A stretch of 64,000 bases of DNA from Selenomonas sputigena_A (GTDB lineage Bacteria; Bacillota; Negativicutes; Selenomonadales; Selenomonadaceae), in contig NZ_CP194411.1 in assembly GCF_051603425.1 (NCBI RefSeq), positions 1,736,001 through 1,800,000 on the forward strand, in the 5' to 3' direction. Numbering within the stretch: position 1 is the first letter of the stretch; every line of letters starts with the position of its first letter. The notes under the pieces were generated by a model. The model searched no databases and was not told the origin of the DNA. It saw nothing but the letters and a program-made list of their open reading frames with translations. Below, in pieces: positions 17,551 through 26,263 of this stretch. A program made the position numbers and the translations under genes.

Positions 17551-17629
17551 GCTGGTCCCTTTGGGAGGCCTGGGGTCGCCGAATGACGGAAGCGATCCGG
17601 GCTGCACAAATAAAGGAGATTGATACATT

Positions 17630-19105
17630 ATGATGCGTTCTCTTTTCTCCGGCGTATCGGGGCTCAAGAGCCACCAGACGCGCATGGACGTCATAGGCAA
17701 CAACATCGCGAATGTCAACACGATCGGCTTTAAGTCGAGCCGCGTGACGTTTGCGGATACGCTCTATCAGACGCAGACGGGCGCCGCAGCTCCGACGGAC
17801 ACCGTCGGCGGCACGAACCCCAAGCAGATCGGCCTCGGCGTCGGCGTTGCGAGCATCGACTTGCTCTTCAACGACGCTTCGACGCAGTCGACGGGCAAAA
17901 ACACCGACCTCGCGCTTTCGGGCAACGGGCTCTTTGTCGTCTCGCGCGACAAGGACGGCAAGGACAAGTACTATACGCGCGCGGGTAATTTCTCCTTCGA
18001 TGCGGATTACAACTACGTCGTACCGGGCTCGGGCTACCACGTCGTCGGCTGGAATGCTGATGACAGCGGCAGCATCGATACGAAGAGCACGCCGACAGGC
18101 GTCAAGATCAAGGACACGATGCGCAGCATGGGGGCCAAGGCGACGACGCTGATCAGCTACAAGGGCAACATGAACTCTTCGGTGCCGACCATCGTATCTA
18201 TGACGGATCAGACGGGTGCTGCGGCTGCAAGCCCTGCCCATGTCGACGGCACGACGATCAAGTCTTTGACCCTGAAGCTTTCTGACGGCACGACGCAGAC
18301 GGTCACGGCAAAGAGCAATTACCAATACAAGACGGGCAACAGCCTGCCGATCACGACGATCGCCAATGTCTACGACAGTCTCGGCAATTTGCATAAGGTA
18401 CCGTTCCTCTTCACGAAGGTACCGAGCGGTGCGCTTCCCCTCGGGCATGACAAGTGGGAAGTGACTGTGAGTCCGGCCGTCGATTCGGGCGGCAACCTCG
18501 ACCCCGTCGGCACCTGCTCGATCAAGGAGGAAGACGGATCTTGGACGACGGTCACGATGGGTGCACAGACGCTGCAGTTCGACCAGAACGGCAAGTATGT
18601 CTCCGGCTCCGGCTCGCCGACGCTCACGCTGACGAACGGCGCGGGTTCTTCGGGCGGCACCAATACGATGACAGCCACGGTTGACCTCACGAGCCTCACG
18701 CAGTACAGCGGCAGCGATACGATCAAGGCGGACTACGACGGCAATGCTGCAGGCACGCTGAAGGAGGTCAACGTCGATCAGAGCGGCATTCTGACGGGCA
18801 CCTACACGAATGGCGAGAAGCGCTCCTTGGCGCAGATCGCCGTCGCGCAGTTCGACAATGCACCGGGCCTCACGAAGAAGGGCGCGAACCTCTACGCCGA
18901 GTCGAACAACTCGGGCACGGCAAATGTCAAGTCCGTCAATGCGCTCGGTCTGACGCTCACGCCGTCGGCGCTCGAGATGTCGAATGTCGACATCGCAAAT
19001 GAGTTTGCAGACATGGTCGTGACGCAGAGGGGATTCCAGTCCAACTCGAAGGTCATCACAGTCGGCGATGAAATGCTCGAGACGGTCATCAACATGAAGC
19101 GTTGA
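17630..19105 (+). CDS. flgE: Flagellar hook protein FlgE
   Basis: A 491-residue hook subunit. The N-terminal MRSLFSGVSGLKSHQTRMDVIGNNIANVNTIGFKSSRV pattern and the C-terminal EFADMVVTQRGFQSNSKVITVGDEMLETVINMKR pattern are the paired axial-protein helices (D0). The domain between, rich in Gly, Ser, Thr and Asp, forms the exposed hook surface and is the least conserved. Two adjacent ATGs (17630 and 17633) follow a good AAAGGAG site. It is larger than the 402-residue Salmonella protein because of the insert in the outer domain. Confidence 0.97.
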   Translation: MMRSLFSGVSGLKSHQTRMDVIGNNIANVNTIGFKSSRVTFADTLYQTQTGAAAPTDTVGGTNPKQIGLGVGVASIDLLFNDASTQSTGKNTDLALSGNGLFVVSRDKDGKDKYYTRAGNFSFDADYNYVVPGSGYHVVGWNADDSGSIDTKSTPTGVKIKDTMRSMGAKATTLISYKGNMNSSVPTIVSMTDQTGAAAASPAHVDGTTIKSLTLKLSDGTTQTVTAKSNYQYKTGNSLPITTIANVYDSLGNLHKVPFLFTKVPSGALPLGHDKWEVTVSPAVDSGGNLDPVGTCSIKEEDGSWTTVTMGAQTLQFDQNGKYVSGSGSPTLTLTNGAGSSGGTNTMTATVDLTSLTQYSGSDTIKADYDGNAAGTLKEVNVDQSGILTGTYTNGEKRSLAQIAVAQFDNAPGLTKKGANLYAESNNSGTANVKSVNALGLTLTPSALEMSNVDIANEFADMVVTQRGFQSNSKVITVGDEMLETVINMKR

Positions 19106-19131
19106 TGAAACCTTTCTTTAACTGACAGAGC

Positions 19132-19150
19132 GGAGGGGCGCAGCCCCTCC
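19132..19150 (+). other. Stable hairpin after flgE
   Basis: GGAGGGGC pairs with GCCCCTCC around a three-base loop. No T tract follows. It may protect the abundant flgE message from 3' decay or partly lower downstream transcription. Confidence 0.5.
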
Positions 19151-19188
19151 CCCTGTCCCGCACTTATCCCAGGCGAAAGGACGAGCAT

Positions 19189-19389
19189 ATGATCAAGCTG
19201 ACAAAGTTTAAGTCGGAGGCGCATAAAAAAGGGGAATTCGTCCTCAACGCCGAAATAATAGAAACAGTGGAGGCGACGCCCGATACGGTTGTCACACTCA
19301 CCAACGGCAAGAAGCTCATCGTCGAGGAGTCGATGGATGAGGTCATGCGGCGGGTCATGGAGTACCGCCGTGCCATGCATGGTTTGTGA
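19189..19389 (+). CDS. flbD: Flagellar protein FlbD (SwrD family)
   Basis: A 66-residue protein with the FlbD/SwrD layout: MIKLTKF at the start, a hydrophobic core (VLNAEIIETVEATPDTVVTLTNGKKLIVEES), and a C-terminal helix (VMRRVMEYRRAM). In Bacillus SwrD supports motor power and swarming. Its place between flgE and fliL is standard in Firmicutes. Ribosome site AAAGGA and ATG 19189. Confidence 0.92.
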   Translation: MIKLTKFKSEAHKKGEFVLNAEIIETVEATPDTVVTLTNGKKLIVEESMDEVMRRVMEYRRAMHGL

Positions 19390-19449
19390 TTCCGGGGATT
19401 TCCCGGATGAATTCATGATAGAGAGAAAGAATTAGGAGGAGGAAGTTTT

Positions 19450-19959
19450 ATGGCGGAAGAAAAAGATGGGCAGGCCATTGCTCCAGAGCCGGCCAAGAAG
19501 TCCCCGATCATTCTCATCGTCGTCTTGGTCATTGTGGCCTTGGTGGCGGCAGGCGGCATTTCCTTTTTCATCACGCAGCAGATGATGGCGAACAATGCCG
19601 GGGATGGCGGCCCGTCCAGGCTGAACCACGACCCGGGCGTATTCATCAAGCTCGGTGACCCGAAAGAGGGAATCCTGGTCAATGTCGGCGGCCTCAAGGC
19701 GGGACGTTTCCTCAAGACGAGCATCGTCGTGGAGATGAATCCCGGGAAAAAGGACAATATCGCCGACGGCAAGCTCCTGCCTGCAGCGGAGACGAAGGTC
19801 ATGGACGTGACGCTCCAGACGCTGCGCTCCCTGAAGGTGGAGGAACTCGATGCAGGCAAGCAGGATGAATTGAAGACGACCCTGCGCGACAGTCTGAACA
19901 AGGCTTTGGGCGAGGGATCGGTCTATGAGGTTTACATCACGAGCTTCCTCATGCAGTGA
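19450..19959 (+). CDS. fliL: Flagellar basal-body-associated protein FliL
   Basis: A 169-residue single-pass membrane protein: a short cytoplasmic N-terminus, a membrane segment at residues about 17-40 (IILIVVLVIVALVAAGGISFFI), and an extracytoplasmic domain that ends VYEVYITSFLMQ. FliL associates with the stator ring and supports torque under load. The AGGAGGAAG ribosome site is strong. It precedes fliM. Confidence 0.93.
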   Translation: MAEEKDGQAIAPEPAKKSPIILIVVLVIVALVAAGGISFFITQQMMANNAGDGGPSRLNHDPGVFIKLGDPKEGILVNVGGLKAGRFLKTSIVVEMNPGKKDNIADGKLLPAAETKVMDVTLQTLRSLKVEELDAGKQDELKTTLRDSLNKALGEGSVYEVYITSFLMQ

Positions 19960-19995
19960 TGAGCCATCAGAGCAAGGTAGAAAGGAGGAGGAAGA

Positions 19996-21000
19996 TTGGC
20001 AGAAGATGTCTTATCACAAAATGAGATAGACAAACTGCTTTCGGCTCTGTCGACCGGCGAAGTCTCCGCCGAGGAAGTGCAGGCGGAGGAGGAAGAGCGG
20101 AAGATCAAGACTTATGACTTCAAGCGTCCGGACAAATTCTCAAAGGATCAGATCCGTACGCTGAACATGCTCTACGAAAACTTCGCGCGGCTCTTGAACA
20201 CCCACCTATCTACCCATTTGCGGACGATGGTCAATGTGGAAGTGGCTTCGGTGGAGCAGCTTACCTACCAGGAATTCCTGCAGTCGCTGAGCAACCCGAG
20301 TGTTATCGGGGTCATGGCGCTGCCGCCCCTCAAGGGCAACATCATCATGGAAGTCAATACGGGGATTGCTTTTGCCTATATCGACCGCGTATTCGGCGGT
20401 TTGGGCGAAAACACGCTGAAGCCGCGCATCCTCACGGAAATCGAGGAAGCGGTCATGCGCAAGTTTATCGCAAAGGCAAGCGAGTTCCTCAAGGAATCCT
20501 GGTCGAATGTGACGGAGATCAATCCGATACTCGAGGCGATCGAGGCCAATCCCGGCTTCGTGCAGATTGTGCCGCCCAGCGACATGGTCATCATTGTCAC
20601 GGTTCAAGTCAAGATTGGTGATGTGGAGGGGCTGATAAGCCTGTGCATCCCGTATCTTGTCCTGGAACCTGTCATGTCGAAACTCTCGACATCGTTCTGG
20701 GTTGCGGCTTCCGTGGCGAAGGACGACAATCCGGACAAGATCCGTGCCCTCGAGCGAAAGATTTCGAAATCGCCGATTCCGCTCATTGTGCAGCTCGGAA
20801 CGATCGACATGACGATCCGCGAGTTCCTGACCTTGGGCTTCGGCGATGTGCTGCAGCTTGATACGCATGTTAAGGATGAGCTGCAGATTCTCGTCGGGCA
20901 GAAGCCGAAGTTCCTCTGCCGTCCGGGCACACAGGGGAAGAGGTCGGCAGTCCAGATTACAAAAGTAGCCTTTGAAGGGGATGAAGATACGGATGAGTGA
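19996..21000 (+). CDS. fliM: Flagellar motor switch protein FliM
   Basis: A 334-residue C-ring protein. The N-terminal VLSQNEIDKLLSAL peptide is the CheY-P binding site; the middle CheC-like domain (YDFKRPDKFSKDQIRTLNMLYENFARLL) binds FliG; the C-terminal SpoA domain packs with FliN/FliY (PLIVQLGTIDMTIREFLTLGFGDVLQLD). The start is TTG 19996 behind AAAGGAGGAGG, giving MAEDVLSQ. The end overlaps fliY. Confidence 0.97.
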   Translation: MAEDVLSQNEIDKLLSALSTGEVSAEEVQAEEEERKIKTYDFKRPDKFSKDQIRTLNMLYENFARLLNTHLSTHLRTMVNVEVASVEQLTYQEFLQSLSNPSVIGVMALPPLKGNIIMEVNTGIAFAYIDRVFGGLGENTLKPRILTEIEEAVMRKFIAKASEFLKESWSNVTEINPILEAIEANPGFVQIVPPSDMVIIVTVQVKIGDVEGLISLCIPYLVLEPVMSKLSTSFWVAASVAKDDNPDKIRALERKISKSPIPLIVQLGTIDMTIREFLTLGFGDVLQLDTHVKDELQILVGQKPKFLCRPGTQGKRSAVQITKVAFEGDEDTDE

Positions 21001-22189
21001 TGATTTAATTTCGCAAGAGGAAATTGATGCGTTATTAAACGGCGGCGGCGATGCGGCAGGCGACGAAAGTGCGGCGGATGCATCAGCGGCCGATGCCTCG
21101 GCGGCCACGGAAGGTTCTCCATCTCAGGAAGGGGATACTTTAACGGATATCGAGCGCGACGCGCTCGGCGAAATCGGCAACATCTCGATGGGAAGCGCGG
21201 CGACGACGCTGTCGGTCCTTCTCGGGCATAAGGTTTCGATTACAACGCCTTCGGTTTCTGTGGACACGCTGAGCTCCATCAAGGACCAGTACCCGATGCC
21301 GTACCTCATCGTCGAGGTCGGCTATACCGTCGGCATCGACGGCAACAATGTGTTGGCGATTCAGGCGCAGGACGCCTCGATCATCGCCGACCTCATGATG
21401 GGCGGCGACGGAACGAGCCCGACGAAGGAGCTCAATGAAATTCATATGAGCGCTGTAGGCGAATCGATGAACCAGATGATGGGTTCCGTTGCTACGTCGC
21501 TGTCGACGATGTTCAACAAGAAGATCGATATCTCACCGCCGAAGGTCAATATGATTGACCTCGGTTCGGAGGAGACGGTCACGGAAATTGTCGGCGTCGA
21601 TGATCCGATTGCCAAGATTTCGTTCCGCATGGAAGTCGATGGGCTTATCGACAGCGAGATTATGCAGATTCTGCCGATTCCTGTTGCACAGGAAATGGTG
21701 GGATATCTCTTGAACAATGAAAGCGAAGAGGAGGAAGAGCCAATGCCAGCACCCGCAGCAGCCCCGGCAGCTTCGGCTCCGGCGTCCGCAGCAGCGGCTC
21801 CGCAGCCTATGGCGGCGCCGGCGGCGGGCGGTGCCGCAGCCTATGGCGCAGCTCCGCACGTGGCCTCGAATGTGCCCGTGCAGCCTGCGATGTTCGCTCC
21901 CCTGTCCACGGCTCCCGTGCAGGTAAACGATGCGAATATCGGACTGATTCTCGATGTGCCGCTCCAGGTCACTGTAGAGCTCGGCCGCACGAGGAAGACG
22001 ATCAAGGAAATTCTGGAGCTTACGAACGGCTCGATTATTGAGCTCGACAAGCTTGCAGGCGAACCTGTCGACATCATGGTCAACGGCAAGTTCCTTGCGA
22101 AGGGCGAGGTCGTCGTCATTGACGAAAACTTCGGTGTCCGCATCACGGATATCGTGAGCCCCGCGGAGAGAGCGCAGCAGCTTCAGTAA
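20993..22189 (+). CDS. fliY: Flagellar motor switch phosphatase FliY
   Basis: A protein of about 398 residues with three parts: an N-terminal LISQEEIDALLNGG peptide like that of FliM (CheY-P binding), a CheC-type phosphatase domain with the ExxN motif (ALGEIGNISMGSAATTL and SAVGESMNQMMGSVATSL), a Pro/Ala/Glu-rich linker, and a C-terminal FliN/SpoA domain (LDVPLQVTVELGRTRKTIKEIL). It sits in the C ring and dephosphorylates CheY-P. ATG 20993 overlaps the fliM stop; earlier in-frame starts (TTG 20972, ATG 20981) are possible. cheY is next in the operon. Confidence 0.96.
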   Translation: MSDDLISQEEIDALLNGGGDAAGDESAADASAADASAATEGSPSQEGDTLTDIERDALGEIGNISMGSAATTLSVLLGHKVSITTPSVSVDTLSSIKDQYPMPYLIVEVGYTVGIDGNNVLAIQAQDASIIADLMMGGDGTSPTKELNEIHMSAVGESMNQMMGSVATSLSTMFNKKIDISPPKVNMIDLGSEETVTEIVGVDDPIAKISFRMEVDGLIDSEIMQILPIPVAQEMVGYLLNNESEEEEEPMPAPAAAPAASAPASAAAAPQPMAAPAAGGAAAYGAAPHVASNVPVQPAMFAPLSTAPVQVNDANIGLILDVPLQVTVELGRTRKTIKEILELTNGSIIELDKLAGEPVDIMVNGKFLAKGEVVVIDENFGVRITDIVSPAERAQQLQ

Positions 22190-22204
22190 GAGCCTTGTGT
22201 TGTC

Positions 22205-22233
22205 TGGACAATTTCGGGCGATTCATATAAAAT
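22205..22233 (+). promoter_or_regulatory. Promoter upstream of cheY
   Basis: TGGACA (22205-22210), a 17-base spacer and TAAAAT (22228-22233). It lies just after the fliY stop and starts a leader of about 145 bases. The cheY-fliO-fliP group could thus be transcribed independently of the upstream operon. Confidence 0.6.
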
Positions 22234-22243
22234 AGAATGTATG

Positions 22244-22345
22244 GTGTGCCCGGCACATCGTCGCGAAGCATGGAAAGCCGCCCGAAAGGAAGGCGTTCCG
22301 CTGCTTCGCGGGGAAACATGCCATCGTTTCTTTATGCGCATGTTT
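22244..22345 (+). promoter_or_regulatory. Structured 5' leader of cheY
   Basis: Three hairpins follow one another. A short one is at 22245-22257 (TGTG with CACA around CCCGG). A longer one has GCGAAGCA (22263-22270) pairing perfectly with TGCTTCGC (22302-22309) and further internal pairing (GGAA with TTCC, CGCC with GGCG). A third has AAACATGC (22314-22321) pairing perfectly with GCATGTTT (22338-22345). The cheY ribosome site lies about 25 bases further on. No known riboswitch core was recognised. Confidence 0.45.
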
Positions 22346-22385
22346 CGGGAAAGCGGAGATATTTGCAGATGAGGAGAGATATTTT

Positions 22386-22748
22386 ATGGCAAGCAGAGTT
22401 TTAGTCGTGGATGATGCAGCGTTCATGCGAATGATGGTCAAGGACATTCTGTCCAAGAACGGCTATGAGATCGTAGGCGAGGCGGAAAACGGCATGAAGG
22501 CTCTGGAGAAATACCAGGAGCTCAAGCCCGATCTCGTTACGATGGACATCACGATGCCGGAAATGGACGGCATCAGCGCCGTCAAGGAGATCAAGAAGGT
22601 CGATCCGAACGCGAAGGTCGTCATGTGCAGCGCCATGGGACAGCAGGCGATGGTCATCGAGGCGATCCAGGCCGGTGCACGCGACTTCATCGTCAAGCCG
22701 TTCCAGGCGGATCGCGTTCTTGAGGCCGTGCGCAAAGCGCTCGGCTGA
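22386..22748 (+). CDS. cheY: Chemotaxis response regulator CheY
   Basis: A 120-residue single receiver domain. The acidic pair D9/D10, phosphorylation site D54 (TMDITMPEMDG), the conserved serine in MCSAMG and K104 (VKPFQ) are all present. CheA phosphorylates it; CheY-P binds FliM and FliY and changes motor behaviour. It lies inside the flagellar operon after fliY, as in other Firmicutes, but with its own promoter and leader. The stop overlaps the fliO start (TGATG). Confidence 0.97.
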   Translation: MASRVLVVDDAAFMRMMVKDILSKNGYEIVGEAENGMKALEKYQELKPDLVTMDITMPEMDGISAVKEIKKVDPNAKVVMCSAMGQQAMVIEAIQAGARDFIVKPFQADRVLEAVRKALG

Positions 22749-23299
22749 TGCAGCCAAGGAAAGCCCTTTGCCTCCTTTTCGTCGTGGTTCTTCTCGCCGC
22801 TGTCGTCTTTCCGACGATCGGACTTGCGGCAGGGGGCGGCTACCTTTCCGGTTATGAAAACCAGGATCCGACGCCGAACGGCACGACGGGGGTTTCCTGG
22901 TGGTCGACGCTCGCTTATGTCGGAAGTCTTGTCGTCGTGTTCCTGTTTGTCGCGGCTCTCGCCTACTATGCCTCGAAATTCCTTGGCGGACGCTTTGGCC
23001 GCGCTTTGGAGGGGAAGGGCGGCCGCGTGCTCGAGCATCTGCCGTTGGGTCCGGGACGATCAGCCTGCCTCGTTGAACTTGCGGGGCGACTCCTGATTCT
23101 TGGCGTGACGGAACACTCGATCACCTTGCTGGGGGAGATCGACGGAGAAGAGGAGGCGGCGCGGCTTCGCGAGCGGAAGCCGGGGGATTCTTCTGCGCCT
23201 TTTTCCGGCGCGGAAGGGTTTGAGACGCAGTTCGGCGCACTCGATCAGCTTGTGCGGAGGATTCCGTCGATATTCAAGAACGATGTTTTTCGGAAGTAG
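22748..23299 (+). CDS. fliO: Flagellar biosynthetic protein FliO
   Basis: A 183-residue protein. It opens with a hydrophobic signal-like segment (residues 7-27), has an exposed short loop, then a membrane segment (about 52-75, YVGSLVVVFLFVAALAYYAS) and a cytoplasmic domain with the FliO pattern KGGRVLEHLPLGPGRSACLVELAGRLLILGV. FliO assists assembly of the FliP-FliQ-FliR export gate. ATG 22748 overlaps the cheY stop. The usual order fliO-fliP-fliQ-fliR follows. Confidence 0.9.
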   Translation: MQPRKALCLLFVVVLLAAVVFPTIGLAAGGGYLSGYENQDPTPNGTTGVSWWSTLAYVGSLVVVFLFVAALAYYASKFLGGRFGRALEGKGGRVLEHLPLGPGRSACLVELAGRLLILGVTEHSITLLGEIDGEEEAARLRERKPGDSSAPFSGAEGFETQFGALDQLVRRIPSIFKNDVFRK

Positions 23300-23317
23300 A
23301 GGGGTTGTGAAGCGTTG

Positions 23318-24073
23318 ATGGAGAAGCGGCGGATACTGCTGGGCAGCTTTTTGTTCCTTTCCCTGCTGTTCTTTGCCAAGGATGCGCTTGCAGCGCCTTT
23401 GATCCCAAATCTCAATGTCAATGTCGGAGCGGCGAACAACCCGCAGGACGTTGCAGTTTCTTTGCAGGTTCTTGCGGTGCTTACGGTTCTTTCACTTGTG
23501 CCGTCCATCCTCGTGATGACGACCTCGTTCGTGCGCATTGTCGTCGTTATCGGCTTCTTGCGGAACGCCATGTCGACGCAGAATGTGCCGCCGAACCAGG
23601 TCGTGCTGGCATTGTCTCTTTTTTTGACATTCTACATCATGCAGCCGTATTGGACGGAAGCGAACGAACATGGCATACAGCCGTATCTGGCGGGCCAGAT
23701 ATCACAGGAAGCGGCTATTGACAACACGCTGGCGCCTATGCGGGAATTCATGTTCCGCCAGACGCGCGAATCGGACCTGGCGCTCTTTGTCAATCTTTCC
23801 GACGCAGAGCGCCCCCAGTCGCAGGATGATGTTTCCACGGCGACACTGATTCCGGCCTTTGTCATCAGCGAACTCAAGACGGCATTTCAGATCGGCTTCA
23901 TGATCTACATTCCGTTCATCGTCATCGACATGATTGTTGCGAGTACACTGATGTCGATGGGCATGATGATGCTGCCGCCGGTCATGATCTCGCTGCCGTT
24001 CAAAATCTTGCTCTTTGTCATGGTCGATGGCTGGCATTTGCTGATCAAGTCGCTGATCATGAGCTTTAAGTAA
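23318..24073 (+). CDS. fliP: Flagellar export gate protein FliP
   Basis: A 251-residue membrane protein with a cleavable-type N-terminal signal (residues 1-22) and four membrane segments. Family motifs are present: LTVLSLVPSILVMTTSFVRIVVVIGFLRNA near residues 52-82, PPNQVVLALSLFLTFYIM, and IPAFVISELKTAFQIGFMIYIPFIVIDMIVAS. It forms the core of the type III export gate. ATG 23318 is chosen; a TTG at 23315 is adjacent. Confidence 0.97.
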   Translation: MEKRRILLGSFLFLSLLFFAKDALAAPLIPNLNVNVGAANNPQDVAVSLQVLAVLTVLSLVPSILVMTTSFVRIVVVIGFLRNAMSTQNVPPNQVVLALSLFLTFYIMQPYWTEANEHGIQPYLAGQISQEAAIDNTLAPMREFMFRQTRESDLALFVNLSDAERPQSQDDVSTATLIPAFVISELKTAFQIGFMIYIPFIVIDMIVASTLMSMGMMMLPPVMISLPFKILLFVMVDGWHLLIKSLIMSFK

Positions 24074-24085
24074 GGGGGGGCGCGG

Positions 24086-24355
24086 ATGTCTGGCGATCTT
24101 GTAATCCAGATCGGGCAGAACGCCCTGTGGATCGTGCTCCTGGTTTCTGCGCCGATGCTGGGTCTCGGCCTTGCTGTCGGACTTTTGGTGAGCGTGTTCC
24201 AGGCGACGACCTCCATACAGGAGGCAACGCTTGCCTTTATCCCGAAAATCATTGCGGTTTTTGTGGCCATCCTGATTTTCGGACCCTGGATGTTGAGCAT
24301 ACTTGTGGAATATTTCACGAATATCTTCGTGAACCTGCCGCTTTACATCGGATAG
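24086..24355 (+). CDS. fliQ: Flagellar export gate protein FliQ
   Basis: An 89-residue protein with two membrane hairpin segments (about 13-38 and 50-75). The ISVFQA-type motif (VSVFQATTSIQEATLAFIPKI) identifies the family. FliQ packs around FliP in the export gate. A run of seven G bases serves as the ribosome site before ATG 24086. Confidence 0.96.
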   Translation: MSGDLVIQIGQNALWIVLLVSAPMLGLGLAVGLLVSVFQATTSIQEATLAFIPKIIAVFVAILIFGPWMLSILVEYFTNIFVNLPLYIG

Positions 24356-24368
24356 CGAGGAGAGTGCC

Positions 24369-25151
24369 GTGGATTTCTACACACTGCTCGAGGGTCATGC
24401 AGCCGTTTACTTGTTGCTTCTGTCCCGCATCTCGGGGCTTTTCGTCATCGCGCCTTTTTTCGGCAGTCTGAACATTCCTGTTCGGCTGCGCATCAGTGCG
24501 GCTGTCGCTTTTTCCTTCGTGCTGTTTCCCATCGTGGACGGCTATGGGCCTGTCGCAGCGCCGGACAATGTCCTGCTCTATGCGGCGGCGCTCGTCGGGG
24601 AACTCTTTGTCGGCTGGCTGATTGGCTTCGTGGCCTATGTTGTGTTTTCCGCTATCCATTTTGCTGGCAAGGTCATGGATATGCAGGTTGGCTTCGCGAT
24701 GGTGAACGTGATGGATCCGACTTCCGGTCAGCAGATTCCGCTTATCGGAAGTTTTCTTTATAATTTGACCATCATTGTTTTTCTTGTGGTCAACGGACAC
24801 CATATGCTGATTGCGGCGCTTTTTGAAAGTTTCCAGTATGTGCCGCTCCTGGGGGTTCAGGCGGATCCTGGGCTGGCAGGTCTGATGGTGAACCTCGTGA
24901 ACGGCGTTTTCGTGACGGGCATGAAGATTGCGATGCCTGTCACGTTCGCGATACTTTTGACGAACGTCGGTCTTGGCATACTCGCGCGCACGATGCCGCA
25001 GCTCAATATCTTTGTTGTCGGCCTGCCGCTTCAGATCGTCATCGGCATGTTTGTGCTTTCGATCCTGCTGCCGTTTTATGTCATGTTTTTGGATGTGTTG
25101 TTCAATGAAACGTATGCGCAGATTACCACTGCCCTGCATGCAATTCAATAA
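24369..25151 (+). CDS. fliR: Flagellar export gate protein FliR
   Basis: A 260-residue membrane protein with about six membrane segments, starting from GTG 24369 behind GAGGAGAG. SRISGLFVIAPFFGSLNIPVRLRI, GFAMVNVMDPTSGQQIPLIG and the C-terminal NIFVVGLPLQIVIGMFVLSILLPFY are typical FliR regions. It completes the FliP5-Q4-R1 gate. Its last 14 bases overlap flhB. Confidence 0.96.
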   Translation: MDFYTLLEGHAAVYLLLLSRISGLFVIAPFFGSLNIPVRLRISAAVAFSFVLFPIVDGYGPVAAPDNVLLYAAALVGELFVGWLIGFVAYVVFSAIHFAGKVMDMQVGFAMVNVMDPTSGQQIPLIGSFLYNLTIIVFLVVNGHHMLIAALFESFQYVPLLGVQADPGLAGLMVNLVNGVFVTGMKIAMPVTFAILLTNVGLGILARTMPQLNIFVVGLPLQIVIGMFVLSILLPFYVMFLDVLFNETYAQITTALHAIQ

Positions 25152-26238
25152 GGTGCAGCCGGATTTCGTCTTTGACCTCCAGCTCTTCGCGGGGGAAAAG
25201 ACGGAAGAACCGACGGCAAAAAGGCGCAGCGATGCGCGCGAAAAAGGACAGGTTGCGAGGAGCCAGGAGCTCAGCGGCGCCTTTGTCCTTTTGGCGGGCT
25301 TCTTCGTGATGAAGGCGATCGGCTCCGGCATCCTGAAGGAAATCGAGATCTACACAATCCATATATACAGCCATATGAATCAGACAATTGATGCGGAGAC
25401 GGTCATGCGCCTCATCATCGACGGCATGCTCGTGCTGGCAAAGACGGCCTTTCCGGTGATGATTGCGATTTTGATCATGGGGCTTGCCGTCAATTTCTAT
25501 CAGGTTGGCTTCAAGTTTACGACGGAACCTTTGACGTTCAAACTCGGCAATCTGAATCCCATCACGGGCTTCGGGCGCATTTTCTCCAAGCGTTCGCTTG
25601 TCGAGCTCATCAAGTCCCTCCTGAAGATCGCCATTATCGGTGTGTTCCTTTACATCTACTTGTCAGGAGCCATCCTGCACATGCCGGAGTTCATCTATCT
25701 CGATCTCAGGAGCAGCATGGCGCGCATGGGCGAGATCATTTTCTCCCTCGTGTTCCAGATCATCATCGTTTACTTCGTCATGGCGGTTGTGGATTTTGCC
25801 TACCAGAAATGGCAGACGACCCAGGACCTCAAGATGAGCAAGCAGGATATCAAGGAAGAATTCAAGCAGACGGAGGGCGATCCGCAGATCAAGGGAAAGA
25901 TTCGCCAGAAACAGCAGCAGATGGCGATGAGCCGCATGATGAAGGAAGTGCCCGAGGCCGATGTCATCGTGACGAACCCGACGCATTACGCCGTCGCCTT
26001 GAAGTACAAGGCCGGCATGAAAGCGCCGGAGGTCGTCGCCAAGGGACAGGATCTCGTGGCGCATAAGATCAAGGAGATCGCGCGGGAGCATCGCGTGACG
26101 ATTGTCGAAAACAAGCCCCTGGCAAGGGCGCTTTATGCAGCGGTGGACATCGGGGGCATCGTGCCGCCGGAGCTTTACCAGGCCGTGGCCGAGGTGCTCG
26201 CTTATGTGTACCGCTTGAAGAAGAAAAAATTTGCCTGA
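25138..26238 (+). CDS. flhB: Flagellar export switch protein FlhB
   Basis: A 366-residue protein starting at ATG 25138 inside fliR. The N-terminal DLQLFAGEKTEEPTAKRRSDAREKGQVARSQEL sequence is diagnostic. Four membrane segments (about 43-215) precede the cytoplasmic domain with the autocleavage motif NPTH (about residues 280-283, VTNPTHYAVALKY). After self-cleavage it switches export from rod/hook to filament substrates, in concert with FliK. The frame is open far upstream, but that part is the fliR coding region in another frame. GTG 25153 is not in frame. Confidence 0.96.
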   Translation: MQFNKVQPDFVFDLQLFAGEKTEEPTAKRRSDAREKGQVARSQELSGAFVLLAGFFVMKAIGSGILKEIEIYTIHIYSHMNQTIDAETVMRLIIDGMLVLAKTAFPVMIAILIMGLAVNFYQVGFKFTTEPLTFKLGNLNPITGFGRIFSKRSLVELIKSLLKIAIIGVFLYIYLSGAILHMPEFIYLDLRSSMARMGEIIFSLVFQIIIVYFVMAVVDFAYQKWQTTQDLKMSKQDIKEEFKQTEGDPQIKGKIRQKQQQMAMSRMMKEVPEADVIVTNPTHYAVALKYKAGMKAPEVVAKGQDLVAHKIKEIAREHRVTIVENKPLARALYAAVDIGGIVPPELYQAVAEVLAYVYRLKKKKFA

Positions 26239-26263
26239 CCGGGGATAGGGGAGCAAGAATAGT

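Noticed and set aside
17551..17629. Hairpin-like GGTCCC/GGGAGGCC between the TIGR02530 gene and flgE as a terminator
   Set aside because: Short imperfect pairing and no T run; operon continuity is expected here.
24973..25137. Extension of FlhB upstream of 25138
   Set aside because: This part is fliR in another frame and the residues look unlike any FlhB N-terminus (Arg/Ser/Cys-rich).
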